Assembly: GCA_964453435.1 (NCBI GenBank)
Contig: CAYVQZ010000024.1
Coordinates: forward strand, 1 to 64,000
Direction: 5' to 3'
DNA: 64,000 nt
From: CAYVQZ01 sp964453435
GTDB lineage: Bacteria > Abyssobacteria > SURF-5
Notes under the pieces: generated by a model
What the model saw: the letters and a program-made list of their open reading frames with translations, nothing else
What the model was told of the DNA's origin: nothing
The model's database searches: none
Made by a program: the position numbers and the translations under genes
Part shown: one piece after another, positions 43,554 through 53,054 of the stretch
Layout: each line of letters begins with the position of its first letter
Position numbering within the stretch: position 1 is the stretch's first letter

Positions 43554-44615
43554 TCAGCATCGGATTCTTCTCGCTTCTTCGATCATGGCGAGATAGTTGT
43601 CGACGCTGAGGTATGACGCCACGCTGTTGCCCGTGCCGATCGCGAATCGGCCGGAGGGTGCGCACTTCTCAATGATCTCTCTCGTGCGGGTTCTCACTTC
43701 CTGTTCCGTTCCCCTCGCGAGCAAATCCATGTCCACTCCACCGAGCAGCGCGATGCGATCGGAATATAGTTTGACGGCTTCTTCGATCGGTGTTATTGCA
43801 TCCTCGAAAGAATGCCTCGCGTCGATTTCGACATTGTTTATTAGATCGTCCATCACTTTCTCGATGTTGCCGCATGAATGGAGAAGGACGGGCAAACCCC
43901 GGCCGTGGGCGACTTCCGCGATTTTCTTGTGCCACGGGAAAACGTATTGTCGAAGATGATTCGGCGAGAGCGTCGTGCCGGTGCGAAACCCCAGGTCGTC
44001 GCACATCCAGAACGCGCCAACGCGGTCCGCCTGCACGAGTCTCTCCGTCACGGCAAGGAGAATGGCGCCGACCTTGTCAAATAAATCTGATACGAGAGGC
44101 TGGTCATCAACAAGGAGATACGAAAGCCCTTCGATTCCGGTCAGAAAACTGACATTCTCGAATACGCCCGAAATGCGGGGAATAAGCATCATGCCCTCCG
44201 GAAGAACCGACGCGGCGTATTCTATGAATGAATAGTCCAGCGAATCGGGATTCGGCCACAAACGCTGTTCGAAATCCTCGCGGGTTCGTATCACCGACGC
44301 CGTTTCCGACACCCACATCCGCTCCCCGCTGTCGGGAGCTTGAAACGCCGCGCCAAAGTAAATGAAGGGGGATGCGTCGATATAGTCATATCCCAGCTTA
44401 TACCGGAACTCGACCTCGTCATCGATTCTCTGTCGGACGTCCTCCGGATCGTTTGTGAAATCCGAAACCGTCGGACGGCCGAGTATTTTTTCCTTGATCG
44501 GTTGGTCGGCAAATAAATCGATCAAGGGCAGTCGGTCGGGTGGCTCGTCGCCGGTCAGCACGTTGCGAAGGCGGGTGAAGTCGGGTGAAGGCTTGGGCAG
44601 GTCCGATACTTTCAT
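43554..44615 (-). CDS. uroporphyrinogen-decarboxylase-family methyltransferase-like protein
   Basis: Protein of 353 residues of the UROD/MtaA superfamily. LPVLLHSCGN gives the His-x-Cys zinc pair, but the third Cys near the C-terminus (G-C-D in MtaA types) is replaced by FAIGTGNSVASYL. It differs here from the two MtaA-like proteins at 57587 and 61678. The ATG at 44615 has GAGGATAAAG upstream. It is likely a methyltransferase on a corrinoid or another methyl carrier, not heme biosynthesis, since no hem gene is near. Confidence 0.87.
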   Translation of the reverse strand: MKVSDLPKPSPDFTRLRNVLTGDEPPDRLPLIDLFADQPIKEKILGRPTVSDFTNDPEDVRQRIDDEVEFRYKLGYDYIDASPFIYFGAAFQAPDSGERMWVSETASVIRTREDFEQRLWPNPDSLDYSFIEYAASVLPEGMMLIPRISGVFENVSFLTGIEGLSYLLVDDQPLVSDLFDKVGAILLAVTERLVQADRVGAFWMCDDLGFRTGTTLSPNHLRQYVFPWHKKIAEVAHGRGLPVLLHSCGNIEKVMDDLINNVEIDARHSFEDAITPIEEAVKLYSDRIALLGGVDMDLLARGTEQEVRTRTREIIEKCAPSGRFAIGTGNSVASYLSVDNYLAMIEEARRIRC

Positions 44616-44979
44616 GTTCTTTATCCTCGGTGCGACGGTTCTAACCTTCTTTAAAACAATAAGAAAGTTTAACACATGTTCCGTGAGCTTTTCCTGCTTT
44701 GGGAATGACAATGTCGCTCTTCAAAGTTCCCCAGTCATTTCTTTGGTTGGGTGAGGATCGTATCAGGACGAATGGCTTTTTTCAACGGATAAGATGTTTG
44801 CGCCTGCTTTTTTGAGTGGCTGGAGGCAGCATCATTTTTTCGCGCTTTGTGAATCATGAGCGGCACTGTTTTACCTTACACAGCCGCGTGATATATAATT
44901 TCTTCTCTCGAATCATGCAAATTATTTGACGACCCTTGATTGCTTCTGTCGAACCGACCAAGCAAAAAGGAGAGACGAA
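44616..44979 (+). promoter_or_regulatory. intergenic region with a perfect -10 box before the isomerase gene
   Basis: 364 bases without a gene. TATAAT at 44894-44899 is followed 80 bases later by the isomerase-like start; the -35 17 bases upstream (TTACCT, 44871-44876) is weak. The rest of the region is T-rich with no clear feature. Confidence 0.4.
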
Positions 44980-46701
44980 ATGGCGAAAGCGCAGAGGCTT
45001 CCCGCGAGCAAGAAAGCCGCGCCGCCCGCAATGACGTTTGGGGTTTGCGCGGCCTGCGACCCCCGCATCGACAAGGAGGCGCGTGACAGAACGGCGAATA
45101 TTGTTGCAATCGTCGCCGAAGCCATTGCGGGGCAGGTCAAGATGCCCGATGGCAATCCCGTCAAAGTCGTCTGGACGCCGGTCTTAATCGATGGGGAGGA
45201 GCAAGCCGACATTGTGGCGAGACAGTTCTCCGAGGCCGGCGTCGGAGCCGTCGTGTGCACGCCGGACACGTGGGCATTCCCGCAGCTCACCCTCATGAGC
45301 TTGTTATCACAACTGCCGCAGGACACTCCAGTGAATATAACATGCGGAAACAGCGCGCCGAAGCCCGGCGTCGTTTACGCACATGCCGTGAATGGAGCGC
45401 TCGCGCAGTCAGGCCGTCTGACGCATCTGAATGTCGGCGCGTGGCCCGATACGGGAATGAAACCAAAACCGAGTGACTCCACGGTCAACGCGCTTGTGGA
45501 CTGGTGCTACGCGGCGTTAACATATTCGGCGTTGAAAGGCCGGAGAGTGGTTGTCTTCGGGCACGACTCCATGGGAATGGAAACGGCGTTGGCGCATGTC
45601 ATGCCCACCCGAAACGCGTTCGGCATCGAGATCACGCGCCTCGACATGAAGCTATTGGCCGACATGCAGAACAAGGGGTCTTTCGACCGGACTGAGTTGA
45701 AAAAGATGCGTACGTGGCTGGCTCGTCATTTGGGAAGCCGAATCGCTCTGTCGCAGGAGGATGCGAATGAAAAACTCGACCAGTCGCTGGCCATGTACCT
45801 CATCATGCGGGACCTCTTGCGTGATTTGAACGCCGTCGGCGGCGGGTTCATGAACCAACTGGAATGGGGGAGCGACCTGCGGGGCATCCCACTGCCGATA
45901 TGTGACATGGCCGAGTCGCTCATGAATTCCACGTTCGATCATAACGGTCGCAAACCCGTTCTCCCCTTTGCGACGGAGGCGGACGTGCAGGGACTCTTAA
46001 CCATGCTGTTCATGTCATGGCTTTCGGGCGGTAATCCGCCGCTTTTCATGGATTTCCGAAAAGTTTGGGAGCCGTGGGAAATTCAGGACCTGGCGAAGAA
46101 CCTCAAAATAACATTCACCAAAAACGACACATGGGCTCAGCGGGGCATTGTCGATGGTGATAACTCCGGCTCGGCGAGCCTGGACTGGGCCGCCCTGCCG
46201 GGGACATCCATACGCGATATCATGCAAAATGTGTCGATGCCTGGCGCAGAGCTTGACTATTTTCCGGGAGGCGGCAACAGTGTGACATTCATCTCGCCGG
46301 GCGGTATTCACGGTATCGCTGGCCGGCTCGCGTACAGCGCCCTTTCCGGCATGTTCAGCCTGGTGTGGGACGAAGCATCCACGGTTGATCTGCCGCCGAA
46401 GCTGGCCGAGGCGATTGCGAGCAGCTCGAACGTCACGTGGCCGCACACGTGGGTGGCGCCGAAATACGCGTCGATGGGCGAGTACAAGCAGTATGCCCCG
46501 GCAAATCATTTCCACATGGTTTGGAATCTGCCGTCGGCGCGATTGGAGTATTGGATGGATTTGACGAACGTGCTCTCGGTCGCGCCGTGGCAGGCGAGGC
46601 CGGCGTTCATCGAGGGGGTCGATCGGCCGATTCCCCTCCTGTATCTTCTCAATGGTGGTGAGAATACCGCAAAAGCTTTGAGGGCAGGTCGCCGAATGTA
46701 G
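44980..46701 (+). CDS. L-fucose/L-arabinose isomerase-family protein
   Basis: Protein of 573 residues resembling L-fucose isomerase (aldose-ketose isomerase, Mn-dependent). CDMAESLMN and later LFMDFRKVW supply the Glu and Asp metal ligands, ANHFHMVWNLP the His, and GGNSVTFISPGG lies between. The ATG at 44980 has AAAGGAGAG upstream, and a -10 box TATAAT lies 80 bases before it. A GH4 gene follows 24 bases after the stop and must be co-transcribed. It may act on fucose, arabinose or an uncommon sugar from a sulfated glycan. Confidence 0.85.
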   Translation: MAKAQRLPASKKAAPPAMTFGVCAACDPRIDKEARDRTANIVAIVAEAIAGQVKMPDGNPVKVVWTPVLIDGEEQADIVARQFSEAGVGAVVCTPDTWAFPQLTLMSLLSQLPQDTPVNITCGNSAPKPGVVYAHAVNGALAQSGRLTHLNVGAWPDTGMKPKPSDSTVNALVDWCYAALTYSALKGRRVVVFGHDSMGMETALAHVMPTRNAFGIEITRLDMKLLADMQNKGSFDRTELKKMRTWLARHLGSRIALSQEDANEKLDQSLAMYLIMRDLLRDLNAVGGGFMNQLEWGSDLRGIPLPICDMAESLMNSTFDHNGRKPVLPFATEADVQGLLTMLFMSWLSGGNPPLFMDFRKVWEPWEIQDLAKNLKITFTKNDTWAQRGIVDGDNSGSASLDWAALPGTSIRDIMQNVSMPGAELDYFPGGGNSVTFISPGGIHGIAGRLAYSALSGMFSLVWDEASTVDLPPKLAEAIASSSNVTWPHTWVAPKYASMGEYKQYAPANHFHMVWNLPSARLEYWMDLTNVLSVAPWQARPAFIEGVDRPIPLLYLLNGGENTAKALRAGRRM

Positions 46702-46725
46702 TTCAGAAGGAGGAAGTAATCCAAT

Positions 46726-48048
46726 ATGAAGTCGAAGCCAGGCCAGAAAATCGTTGTTATGGGTGGTGGCAGCACTCTCTTTGCTCCCGCTCTGATTGTG
46801 GCTTTCATACAGGCCAAGGAGCTTTATGGGAGCGCCATAGCGCTCGTCGATATCGACGAACGGAAACTCGATGGTATCACTCGCCTCGGGAAACGCTTGC
46901 TCGAGGTGAGCGGGGCCGATTACAAGTTGGAGACCACAACCAACCGTCTCGATGCGCTCCCGGGAGCGGATTACGTTGTCACAAGCGTCGAGGTTGACCG
47001 GTTTCCCACTTGGGAACAGGACCGAAACATCCCGAAGCGATTCGGAATCGAACAGGCGCTGGGCGAAAACGGCGGACCGGGAGGATTGTTCCACGCGATG
47101 CGCCAAATCCCGCTTGTTGTCGAAATCTGCCAGGATATCGGGAAGCTGTGCCCGAATGCGCTTGTTTTGAATCTGTCCAACCCGATGAGCAGGATTCTCC
47201 AGGGAGTGCGCGATTATTCGAAAGTAAAATTTCTCGGCATCTGTCACGAAATTATCGATGGCGGCGAATACTTATCGACGCTTCTCGGCTTGTCCGAGGA
47301 ACAGCTTCACATCGTGGCTGCAGGCCTGAATCACTTCACGTGGTTCTTGAAAATTCTGAAGAAGGACACAGGTGAGGACCTGTATCCTCAAGCCAGGGAG
47401 GCGGCCCGTGCGAACCTGCGAATAGACCGCCTGCTGACAGCCGACCTGCTCAGGCTCACGGGCTATTTGAGCGTAACGAGCGACACTCATGTGGGCGAAT
47501 ATCTTGCCGGAGGCCATCTGTTCAGCACGAAACTGAATCCCGACCTTGACCCGCTTCCCTTCTTCGAGTACTACAAAATCTACGTCAAGAATATGGAAGA
47601 AAAATCCCAATCCCTTATTGACGGAAACTACCCTGCGGAGACCTATCTGGAGGAAGGCCCGCCGGAAATTCTGGGGGAAATTCTCGTAGATGTCATCAGG
47701 ACCCTTGTATCGGGTGGGAAGAAGCGCTTGAACGCCATTGACCTTCCGAATGAAGGGCTTGTTTCAAATCTGGCGCCGGGTTGCATCGTGGAAGTTCCCG
47801 CATGGTTGGAAAACGGAGAGGTTCGGGGGGAACCCGTCGGAGAGCTGCCGACTTTGCTGGCGGCATGGTCGAACACTCAGGCGGTCATACATTATCTCAA
47901 TGCAAAGGCTGCCATCGAGGGAAATCGCCGGGCGGCTCTTGAGGCGATGCTGCTCGACCCGGTTGTGCCCGACCGATACACCGCCGAAAAATGTCTCGAC
48001 TCAATGCTCGATGCAAATCGGAAGTACTTGCCTCGGTTCTATTCTTGA
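46726..48048 (+). CDS. glycoside hydrolase family 4 protein
   Basis: Protein of 440 residues. KIVVMGGGSTLFAPALIVAF is the NAD-binding loop of GH4 enzymes. FLGICHEIIDG holds the metal Cys, and AGLNHFTWF the metal His; GENGGPGGLFHAMRQIP lies before them. GH4 enzymes split glycosidic bonds by an oxidation-elimination route that needs NAD and Mn. There is no signal peptide, so it works on an imported glycoside or phospho-glycoside. It belongs with the isomerase gene upstream. Confidence 0.92.
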   Translation: MKSKPGQKIVVMGGGSTLFAPALIVAFIQAKELYGSAIALVDIDERKLDGITRLGKRLLEVSGADYKLETTTNRLDALPGADYVVTSVEVDRFPTWEQDRNIPKRFGIEQALGENGGPGGLFHAMRQIPLVVEICQDIGKLCPNALVLNLSNPMSRILQGVRDYSKVKFLGICHEIIDGGEYLSTLLGLSEEQLHIVAAGLNHFTWFLKILKKDTGEDLYPQAREAARANLRIDRLLTADLLRLTGYLSVTSDTHVGEYLAGGHLFSTKLNPDLDPLPFFEYYKIYVKNMEEKSQSLIDGNYPAETYLEEGPPEILGEILVDVIRTLVSGGKKRLNAIDLPNEGLVSNLAPGCIVEVPAWLENGEVRGEPVGELPTLLAAWSNTQAVIHYLNAKAAIEGNRRAALEAMLLDPVVPDRYTAEKCLDSMLDANRKYLPRFYS

Positions 48049-48762
48049 CATAGGGCGCTGAAGGGGACCGTGAAACTGTCTCACGGTTGCACGTTTTGCC
48101 GAACAACAAGCTTTGGTGGCTGTACCCAATTACGGAATCCCCTGTTTTCTGGGTATTCGTAGATTGGCGGACTGCCCCGGAGCGCAGGACATGGAAATTA
48201 TCGGACAGTCTCACTGTCCCTGAAGCGCGCGCTAATTGAATATCGGACATTGTCAGTGTCCCTTGCGGCCCTGCCGGGTTGTGAGTCTGGCCGATGCTAT
48301 GATTGGCGGACATTTTCACTGAAGCCAATTATGATGCCACACATGACGATTAGGGATGCGCGAATAAATTCGCACCTGCAAGGAAAATTTCGGGTTTCTC
48401 TGTAGGTTCGGATTAATTCGCGCAAATTGTCGGACACAGTCTTGTTGCTTTGGACCTTGAACACGGCTCGGGGTGGAAAACGAACGTGTCAATGGTGTAA
48501 TATATTCGAGTAAAACAACCGAAGCGGAAGAAGAAAAGGGGTCAACAGGAATCGACTGTCGGGTTCACCATCGAGTTGATACTTTTCTGAATTCTTCCTT
48601 TCATGTTAGTTTCCATGTTACCCTTTTTTATCACCCCCTCTGAAGCTGTCGGGTTGTGCCTTACGATGCGAAATAGCCGGGAACGTAACAGCAAGTGGCT
48701 GTCTTCCCATTCGGTCTCATATCGATACAGTAACTATTCGGATTTGGAGGATAGAACGACGC
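48049..48762. repeat. 714-base gene-free region with hairpin repeats of the GGACAGTCC family
   Basis: Three clear hairpins on the plus strand: CCGTGA-AACTGTC-TCACGG (48068-48086), GGACAGT-CTC-ACTGTCC (48203-48219) and GGACA-N7-TGTCC (48245-48261). TTATCGGACAGTCTCAC at 48199-48215 nearly matches 1450-1466, 46.7 kb away. GATTGGCGGAC occurs near 48160 and 48302. From 48330 to 48762 there is a last word TCGGACACAG near 48432 and no gene. No transposase is present. Confidence 0.6.
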
Positions 48763-50400
48763 ATGACCGAGAAACACGTCTCACGGGAAGAATTAACAAT
48801 CCCAGCATGCCGTGAGGGATGCCCCGCCGGAATCGATGTCCCTCGCTACCTGCGTTGCATTCGGAAAGGCAAGTTCGATGAAGCGCTTGCGGTCATCCGC
48901 GAGCGCATTCCGTTTCCTTCGGTTTGCGGATACGCGTGCTACAGCCCGTGCGAGGCGAAATGCGGAAACCGCCAATTCGGAGAGCCGATCGCGATTCGAG
49001 CTCTGAAACGGGCTGCCGCCGAGCGGGGTGGAGAATTGTGGCGAAAGAACTTGACCATTGCGCCGAGCACCGGCAAGCGTGTTGCCATTGTGGGCGCCGG
49101 ACCGAGCGGCCTTACGGCGGCGTACTATCTCGCGACCTTGGGACATGCGGTGACTGTTTTGGAGGCGTCTGACAAGGCAGGCGGCATGATGCGTCTGGGC
49201 ATCCCCGAGTACCGACTGCCGAGAAAAGCCCTCGAGAGGGAAATCGAATACCTCGAGGAAATTGGAGTCGAATTGGTTACAAGCACGCGCATCGGCTCAG
49301 TGGACGAACTTTTTGAGAAGGGATATGACGCGGTTTATCTGGCGTGTGGCGCGCAACGAGGCGCCGCCATGGGCATAGAGGGAGAGGACGAGCCGGGAGT
49401 GTATGACGGCATTTCTTTCTTGCGCAGCGTGAACCAGGGCAACCGGCCCCATATCGGCGAGCGGGTAGCCGTTATCGGCGGCGGAGACACGGCCATCGAT
49501 GCGGCTCGCTGCGCCGTCCGTCTCGGGGCATCCGAAATCACGGTGTTCTACAGGCGCTCTCCCGCGGAGATGACCGCCTACGAGGAAGAGGTAGGAGCCG
49601 CGCTGGTGGAAGGCGTTAAAATCGAATTCCTCACCGCCCCCGCCCGCATCGAGAGAGAAAGCGGCGCCTTGGAGATGACGCTGAGACGTATGGAGCTCGG
49701 CAAACCGGACACCGGGGGGCGACCGCGTCCCGTTCCCATCGAAGGGAGCGAGTTCAAGGAGCGGTTCGACACGGTTATCGCCGCCGTGGGCCAGCAATCC
49801 GACCCGCCTGCCTGTTCGGCCCTGACGCTGTCGGAGAAGGGTTTTGTGCAGGTTGACCGTGAGACTTTGGAGACAGGCAAGAGCGGCGTGTTCGCCGGCG
49901 GCGACGTTGTCAGCGGACCGGCCTCCATTATCGATGCGATAGCCCACGGACGGAAGGCCACCGCCTCGATTGACCGATTTCTCGGCGGAACGGGCGCCAT
50001 CGACCAAGAGCTTGCGCCACCCGAAAAAGAAGTTGTGGTTACGGACTATGAGGCCGAGGGATTGCCCCGTGTTTCACTCCCGTGTCTGCCTTTGAGCGAA
50101 CGAACGAAAAGCTTTGAAACCGTCGAATGCGAACTTCCCGAAGAGATGGCCATCAGGGAAGCGCAGCGGTGCAGGGATTGCGACGCACGTCGGTTCGAGG
50201 TCACTGTCTATGGCGAGGGCTGTAAGGATTGCGGTTATTGCGTCGAGGTCTGCGGACTCGATGTCTTCGAAGAGTCGGCCGGATTCAACGAGCGCGGCTA
50301 TCGGCCTATGCTTGCCGCGCGCCGAGAAAAATGTGTGGGGTGCATGCTTTGTTTCTATGCGTGCCCCGACTTCTCGATCGACGTGGCCGAGAGAAGATGA
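48763..50400 (+). CDS. GltD/NfnB-like FAD oxidoreductase fused to two 4Fe-4S clusters
   Basis: Protein of 545 residues. N-terminal Fe-S domain: CREGCPAGIDV and CGYACYSPCEAKCG. Two nucleotide-binding domains: VAIVGAGPSGLTAAYYLA (FAD) and VAVIGGGDTAIDAARCA (NAD(P)), with AGGMMRLGIPEYRLP between. GKSGVFAGGDVVSGPASIIDA closes the family. A C-terminal 8Fe ferredoxin domain, CKDCGYCVEVC and CVGCMLCFYAC, is added. It lies just upstream of korA-korB-korC, which lack a delta ferredoxin gene, so its tail may take that role and link the oxidoreductase to NAD(P)H. The ATG has GGAGGA upstream. Confidence 0.9.
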   Translation: MTEKHVSREELTIPACREGCPAGIDVPRYLRCIRKGKFDEALAVIRERIPFPSVCGYACYSPCEAKCGNRQFGEPIAIRALKRAAAERGGELWRKNLTIAPSTGKRVAIVGAGPSGLTAAYYLATLGHAVTVLEASDKAGGMMRLGIPEYRLPRKALEREIEYLEEIGVELVTSTRIGSVDELFEKGYDAVYLACGAQRGAAMGIEGEDEPGVYDGISFLRSVNQGNRPHIGERVAVIGGGDTAIDAARCAVRLGASEITVFYRRSPAEMTAYEEEVGAALVEGVKIEFLTAPARIERESGALEMTLRRMELGKPDTGGRPRPVPIEGSEFKERFDTVIAAVGQQSDPPACSALTLSEKGFVQVDRETLETGKSGVFAGGDVVSGPASIIDAIAHGRKATASIDRFLGGTGAIDQELAPPEKEVVVTDYEAEGLPRVSLPCLPLSERTKSFETVECELPEEMAIREAQRCRDCDARRFEVTVYGEGCKDCGYCVEVCGLDVFEESAGFNERGYRPMLAARREKCVGCMLCFYACPDFSIDVAERR

Positions 50401-50467
50401 ACTTACAGGGGTCTCATATCAAATCAATTCATCATCCCCGAAGCACGACTGAAGGGGGACATCGTTC

Positions 50468-51640
50468 ATGAAACGATATCTCGAAACCGGTAACTTCGCC
50501 GTGGCGCAGGCGGCAATCATAGCGGGATGCCGGGCTTTTTTCGGCTACCCGATTACACCAGCCACGGAGATAGCCGAATCAATGTCGAAGCTGTTGCCGC
50601 AAGTCGGCGGCTATTACGTCCAAACGGAAGATGAAACGGCGGCCATGCATATGGCCATTGGAGCCGCTCTCGGCGGCATGAAATCGATGACCGCCACCTC
50701 GGGTCCCGGCTTCATCCTCTATGCGGACCCGTATGGCTGGGCCATCGGCTGCGAAATTCCGCTCGTGGTCCTGAATTCTCAGCGCGTAGGTCCCGTGAGC
50801 GGAATCACGGGCGCTCCGGGACAGGGTGAATTCTATCTCAGCCGGTACGTCACCCAAGGAGGCAACTTCGAGACCATAGTGCTTGCGCCGAACAGCGCGC
50901 AGGAGGCTTTTTTCCTCACGGTGGAGGCGTTCTACCTGTCGGAGAGATTCAGAACCCCCGTCACCGTGTTGGCGGACCAACTGATAACCGATGGGTGGGA
51001 GGATATCAGCATTCCCGAAACGGACCAGGAGAAAGGCGCGATGGGCCTCAGGTTCGCGGAACGAAAAGCGCACCCCGGACCCGAATTCTACCCGCCTACC
51101 GCCGACATCGATATACCGCCCGTCGTGCTCGGGAGGAATACGAACGCTCTGTGCTCCGACTGGACGCCGACCGAGGAAGGCTACGACGTGGAGACCGTCG
51201 AGGCCCAGCACAAACATGCCTATCGGCTTATTTACAAGATCAGGGACCATAAGGACGTCTTCATGCGGTATGAAACGCTGTTTCTCGATGACGAGCCGGA
51301 CCTCGTTGTCGTCGCGTTTGGAACACCATCGCGTGTTGTAAAGACGGCGGTCAAAAAGGCAAGAGAAAAGGGGCGGAAGGTCGGGATGATCAGGCCGATT
51401 TCGCTTTGGCCGTTCCCGGACGAACTTTTCAAGAACACCGCCGCATACCTCTCGGTAGAACTGAATTATGACGGGCAGATGGTGCGGGAGGTCCAGCGGG
51501 CGGCCCCTTCCGGGAGCAAAGTTCACTTCTTCGGCAAATGCGGCGAGTTGCCGACCGTGGCGGAACTGCACGAAGTGTTCGACAAGATTCTCAATGGCGA
51601 GAGACTCGAACGTCATGAGTGGGAAATGGAGGCGTGGTGA
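50468..51640 (+). CDS. korA: 2-oxoacid:acceptor oxidoreductase, alpha subunit
   Basis: Protein of 390 residues matching KorA/PorA-type alpha chains. FFGYPITPATEIAE is the opening signature of the pyrimidine-binding domain, VQTEDETAAMHMAIGAALGG contains the Glu that activates thiamine, and TSGPGFILYAD follows. The C-terminal domain II-like part begins at PDLVVVAFGTPSR. It forms one enzyme with the next two genes, oxidising a 2-oxoacid with CoA to acyl-CoA, CO2 and reduced ferredoxin. The stop abuts the korB start. Confidence 0.92.
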   Translation: MKRYLETGNFAVAQAAIIAGCRAFFGYPITPATEIAESMSKLLPQVGGYYVQTEDETAAMHMAIGAALGGMKSMTATSGPGFILYADPYGWAIGCEIPLVVLNSQRVGPVSGITGAPGQGEFYLSRYVTQGGNFETIVLAPNSAQEAFFLTVEAFYLSERFRTPVTVLADQLITDGWEDISIPETDQEKGAMGLRFAERKAHPGPEFYPPTADIDIPPVVLGRNTNALCSDWTPTEEGYDVETVEAQHKHAYRLIYKIRDHKDVFMRYETLFLDDEPDLVVVAFGTPSRVVKTAVKKAREKGRKVGMIRPISLWPFPDELFKNTAAYLSVELNYDGQMVREVQRAAPSGSKVHFFGKCGELPTVAELHEVFDKILNGERLERHEWEMEAW

Positions 51641-52489
51641 ATGGACCGGCTCGCGACTAAATATCTTCGTTCACGAAAGATACCCAGCACGGCGTGCTCT
51701 GGCTGCGGGCTCGGGCAGTGCCACAAAGCGCTCGTGAAGGCTATAGACGAAATGAAGTTCAAGACCGATGACATCGTGTGGGGGACTTCTATCGGCTGTG
51801 CGGGCAGACAAACCTTTGCAACGTGGAAGGGAGACTGCTTTGCGGGCACGCACGGTCGCGTGTATGCTATCGCAAGAGGATTGCGATTGGCTCTGCCCCC
51901 GGAAAAGAGACTCGTGTTGAGCGTGGGCGACGGCGACGCGTTCGGCATCGGGTTCAACCATCTTCTCCATGCGGTGAGAACGAATGCTCAGATGACCGTG
52001 ATGGTCTGCGACAACCTCGGGTATCAGTCGACCGGCGGACAATACGGATGGACGACGCCGTTGGGTGTTGTGACCGACAGCAGCCCCTACGGAATGTTCG
52101 AGCCGAACTGGGTTCAGCCGGGAATGGATGTGCTCGATATTCTGAAGGCGGCGGGCGCCACGTTCCTTGCGCGGCATGTCAGCATGGACGGAGCGGTTCT
52201 CGTCGAAACATTGAAGAAAGCCCTTCAAAACTATGGGTTCTCGCTCGTCCATGTGGTTTATCCCTGCACCACCAACTTCGCCAACACGGCATTAGGGTCG
52301 AGAAACGCGGTGAATGTTTTTCGATGGATAAAGAATCACGCGGTCCCGCTGGGACAGGAAAAGCAGGATACCATTTGGCGGACCGGCGTCTATCATGACG
52401 CTCGCAATTCACGACCCGAATTCTCGCGTCTGATGAGAGAAAAGGTGGCGGAAATTCACAGGAGGTACGAGGGTGAGGGAACGAATTGA
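51641..52489 (+). CDS. korB: 2-oxoacid:acceptor oxidoreductase, beta subunit (TPP)
   Basis: Protein of 282 residues. CSGCGLGQCHKAL supplies Cys residues seen in beta subunits that bind a 4Fe-4S cluster. LSVGDGDAFGIGFNHLLHAVRTN is the thiamine-diphosphate G-D-G motif, ending in CDNLGYQSTGGQ. It begins directly after the korA stop, and its end overlaps korC by 17 bases, so the three are translationally coupled. Confidence 0.93.
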   Translation: MDRLATKYLRSRKIPSTACSGCGLGQCHKALVKAIDEMKFKTDDIVWGTSIGCAGRQTFATWKGDCFAGTHGRVYAIARGLRLALPPEKRLVLSVGDGDAFGIGFNHLLHAVRTNAQMTVMVCDNLGYQSTGGQYGWTTPLGVVTDSSPYGMFEPNWVQPGMDVLDILKAAGATFLARHVSMDGAVLVETLKKALQNYGFSLVHVVYPCTTNFANTALGSRNAVNVFRWIKNHAVPLGQEKQDTIWRTGVYHDARNSRPEFSRLMREKVAEIHRRYEGEGTN

Positions 52490-53012
52490 AATACTGGCCA
52501 GCGGCTTCGGGGGCCAGGGCGTGGTCAGGCTCGGACAGATTGTCGGCGAGGCGGGAGTCAGGCAAGGTTTGCATGTCACAATGCTGAAGAGCCACGGCAC
52601 CGAGATGCGCGGCGGATACGTCCGCAGCCAAGTCGTGCTCTCGAAGGAAATCATTGACAGCCCCATATGCGAATCGCCCGACTATTTCATTTCTCTGTCG
52701 AACGCCGCCTATACCCGTTTTAAGGATACAGTGCCCGATTATGGCGTAATTCTGTACGACCCTGCCTTTGTTCTCGATATCGACGGACACCTCCCGTGCG
52801 CACAAAAGGCCATCCCCGCCAAGGAACTTTCCGAAAACAATTTTGACAGCCCCTTGTTTGCGAATACCCTTGTTCTCGGGGTAGTCGCGAACCTGGTCGA
52901 TGTGCTCGACAGAGACATTGTTCTCGATAGTATCTTGAAAATCATGCCGAAGTTCCACGACCGTAACCGCAAGGCCTTTCAGCTCGGCTATGAGTACCTC
53001 GGCCAGCAATAA
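52473..53012 (+). CDS. korC: 2-oxoacid:acceptor oxidoreductase, gamma subunit
   Basis: Protein of 179 residues. ILASGFGGQGVVRLGQIVGEAG is the G-x-G-G-Q-G CoA-region motif of gamma subunits, then SHGTEMRGGYVRSQVVLS. The start is GTG at 52473 inside the end of korB. With korA and korB it completes a three-subunit enzyme; the delta ferredoxin gene usual in this operon type is missing. Confidence 0.93.
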   Translation: MRERIEILASGFGGQGVVRLGQIVGEAGVRQGLHVTMLKSHGTEMRGGYVRSQVVLSKEIIDSPICESPDYFISLSNAAYTRFKDTVPDYGVILYDPAFVLDIDGHLPCAQKAIPAKELSENNFDSPLFANTLVLGVVANLVDVLDRDIVLDSILKIMPKFHDRNRKAFQLGYEYLGQQ

Positions 53013-53054
53013 GACGGAGCCCCGAACAAGCAATAAAAGATTGGCAACGGTGTA

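Noticed and set aside
43554..44615. Uroporphyrinogen decarboxylase for heme synthesis (hemE)
   Set aside because: The zinc-type His-x-Cys motif and the lack of heme genes point to the methyltransferase side of the superfamily.
46015..47247. 410-codon minus-strand frame spanning the isomerase/GH4 junction
   Set aside because: Both plus-strand genes are well supported; the frame crosses their boundary and has no motif.
50579..51616. Long minus-strand open frame opposite korA
   Set aside because: It mirrors korA codon structure and has no protein features.
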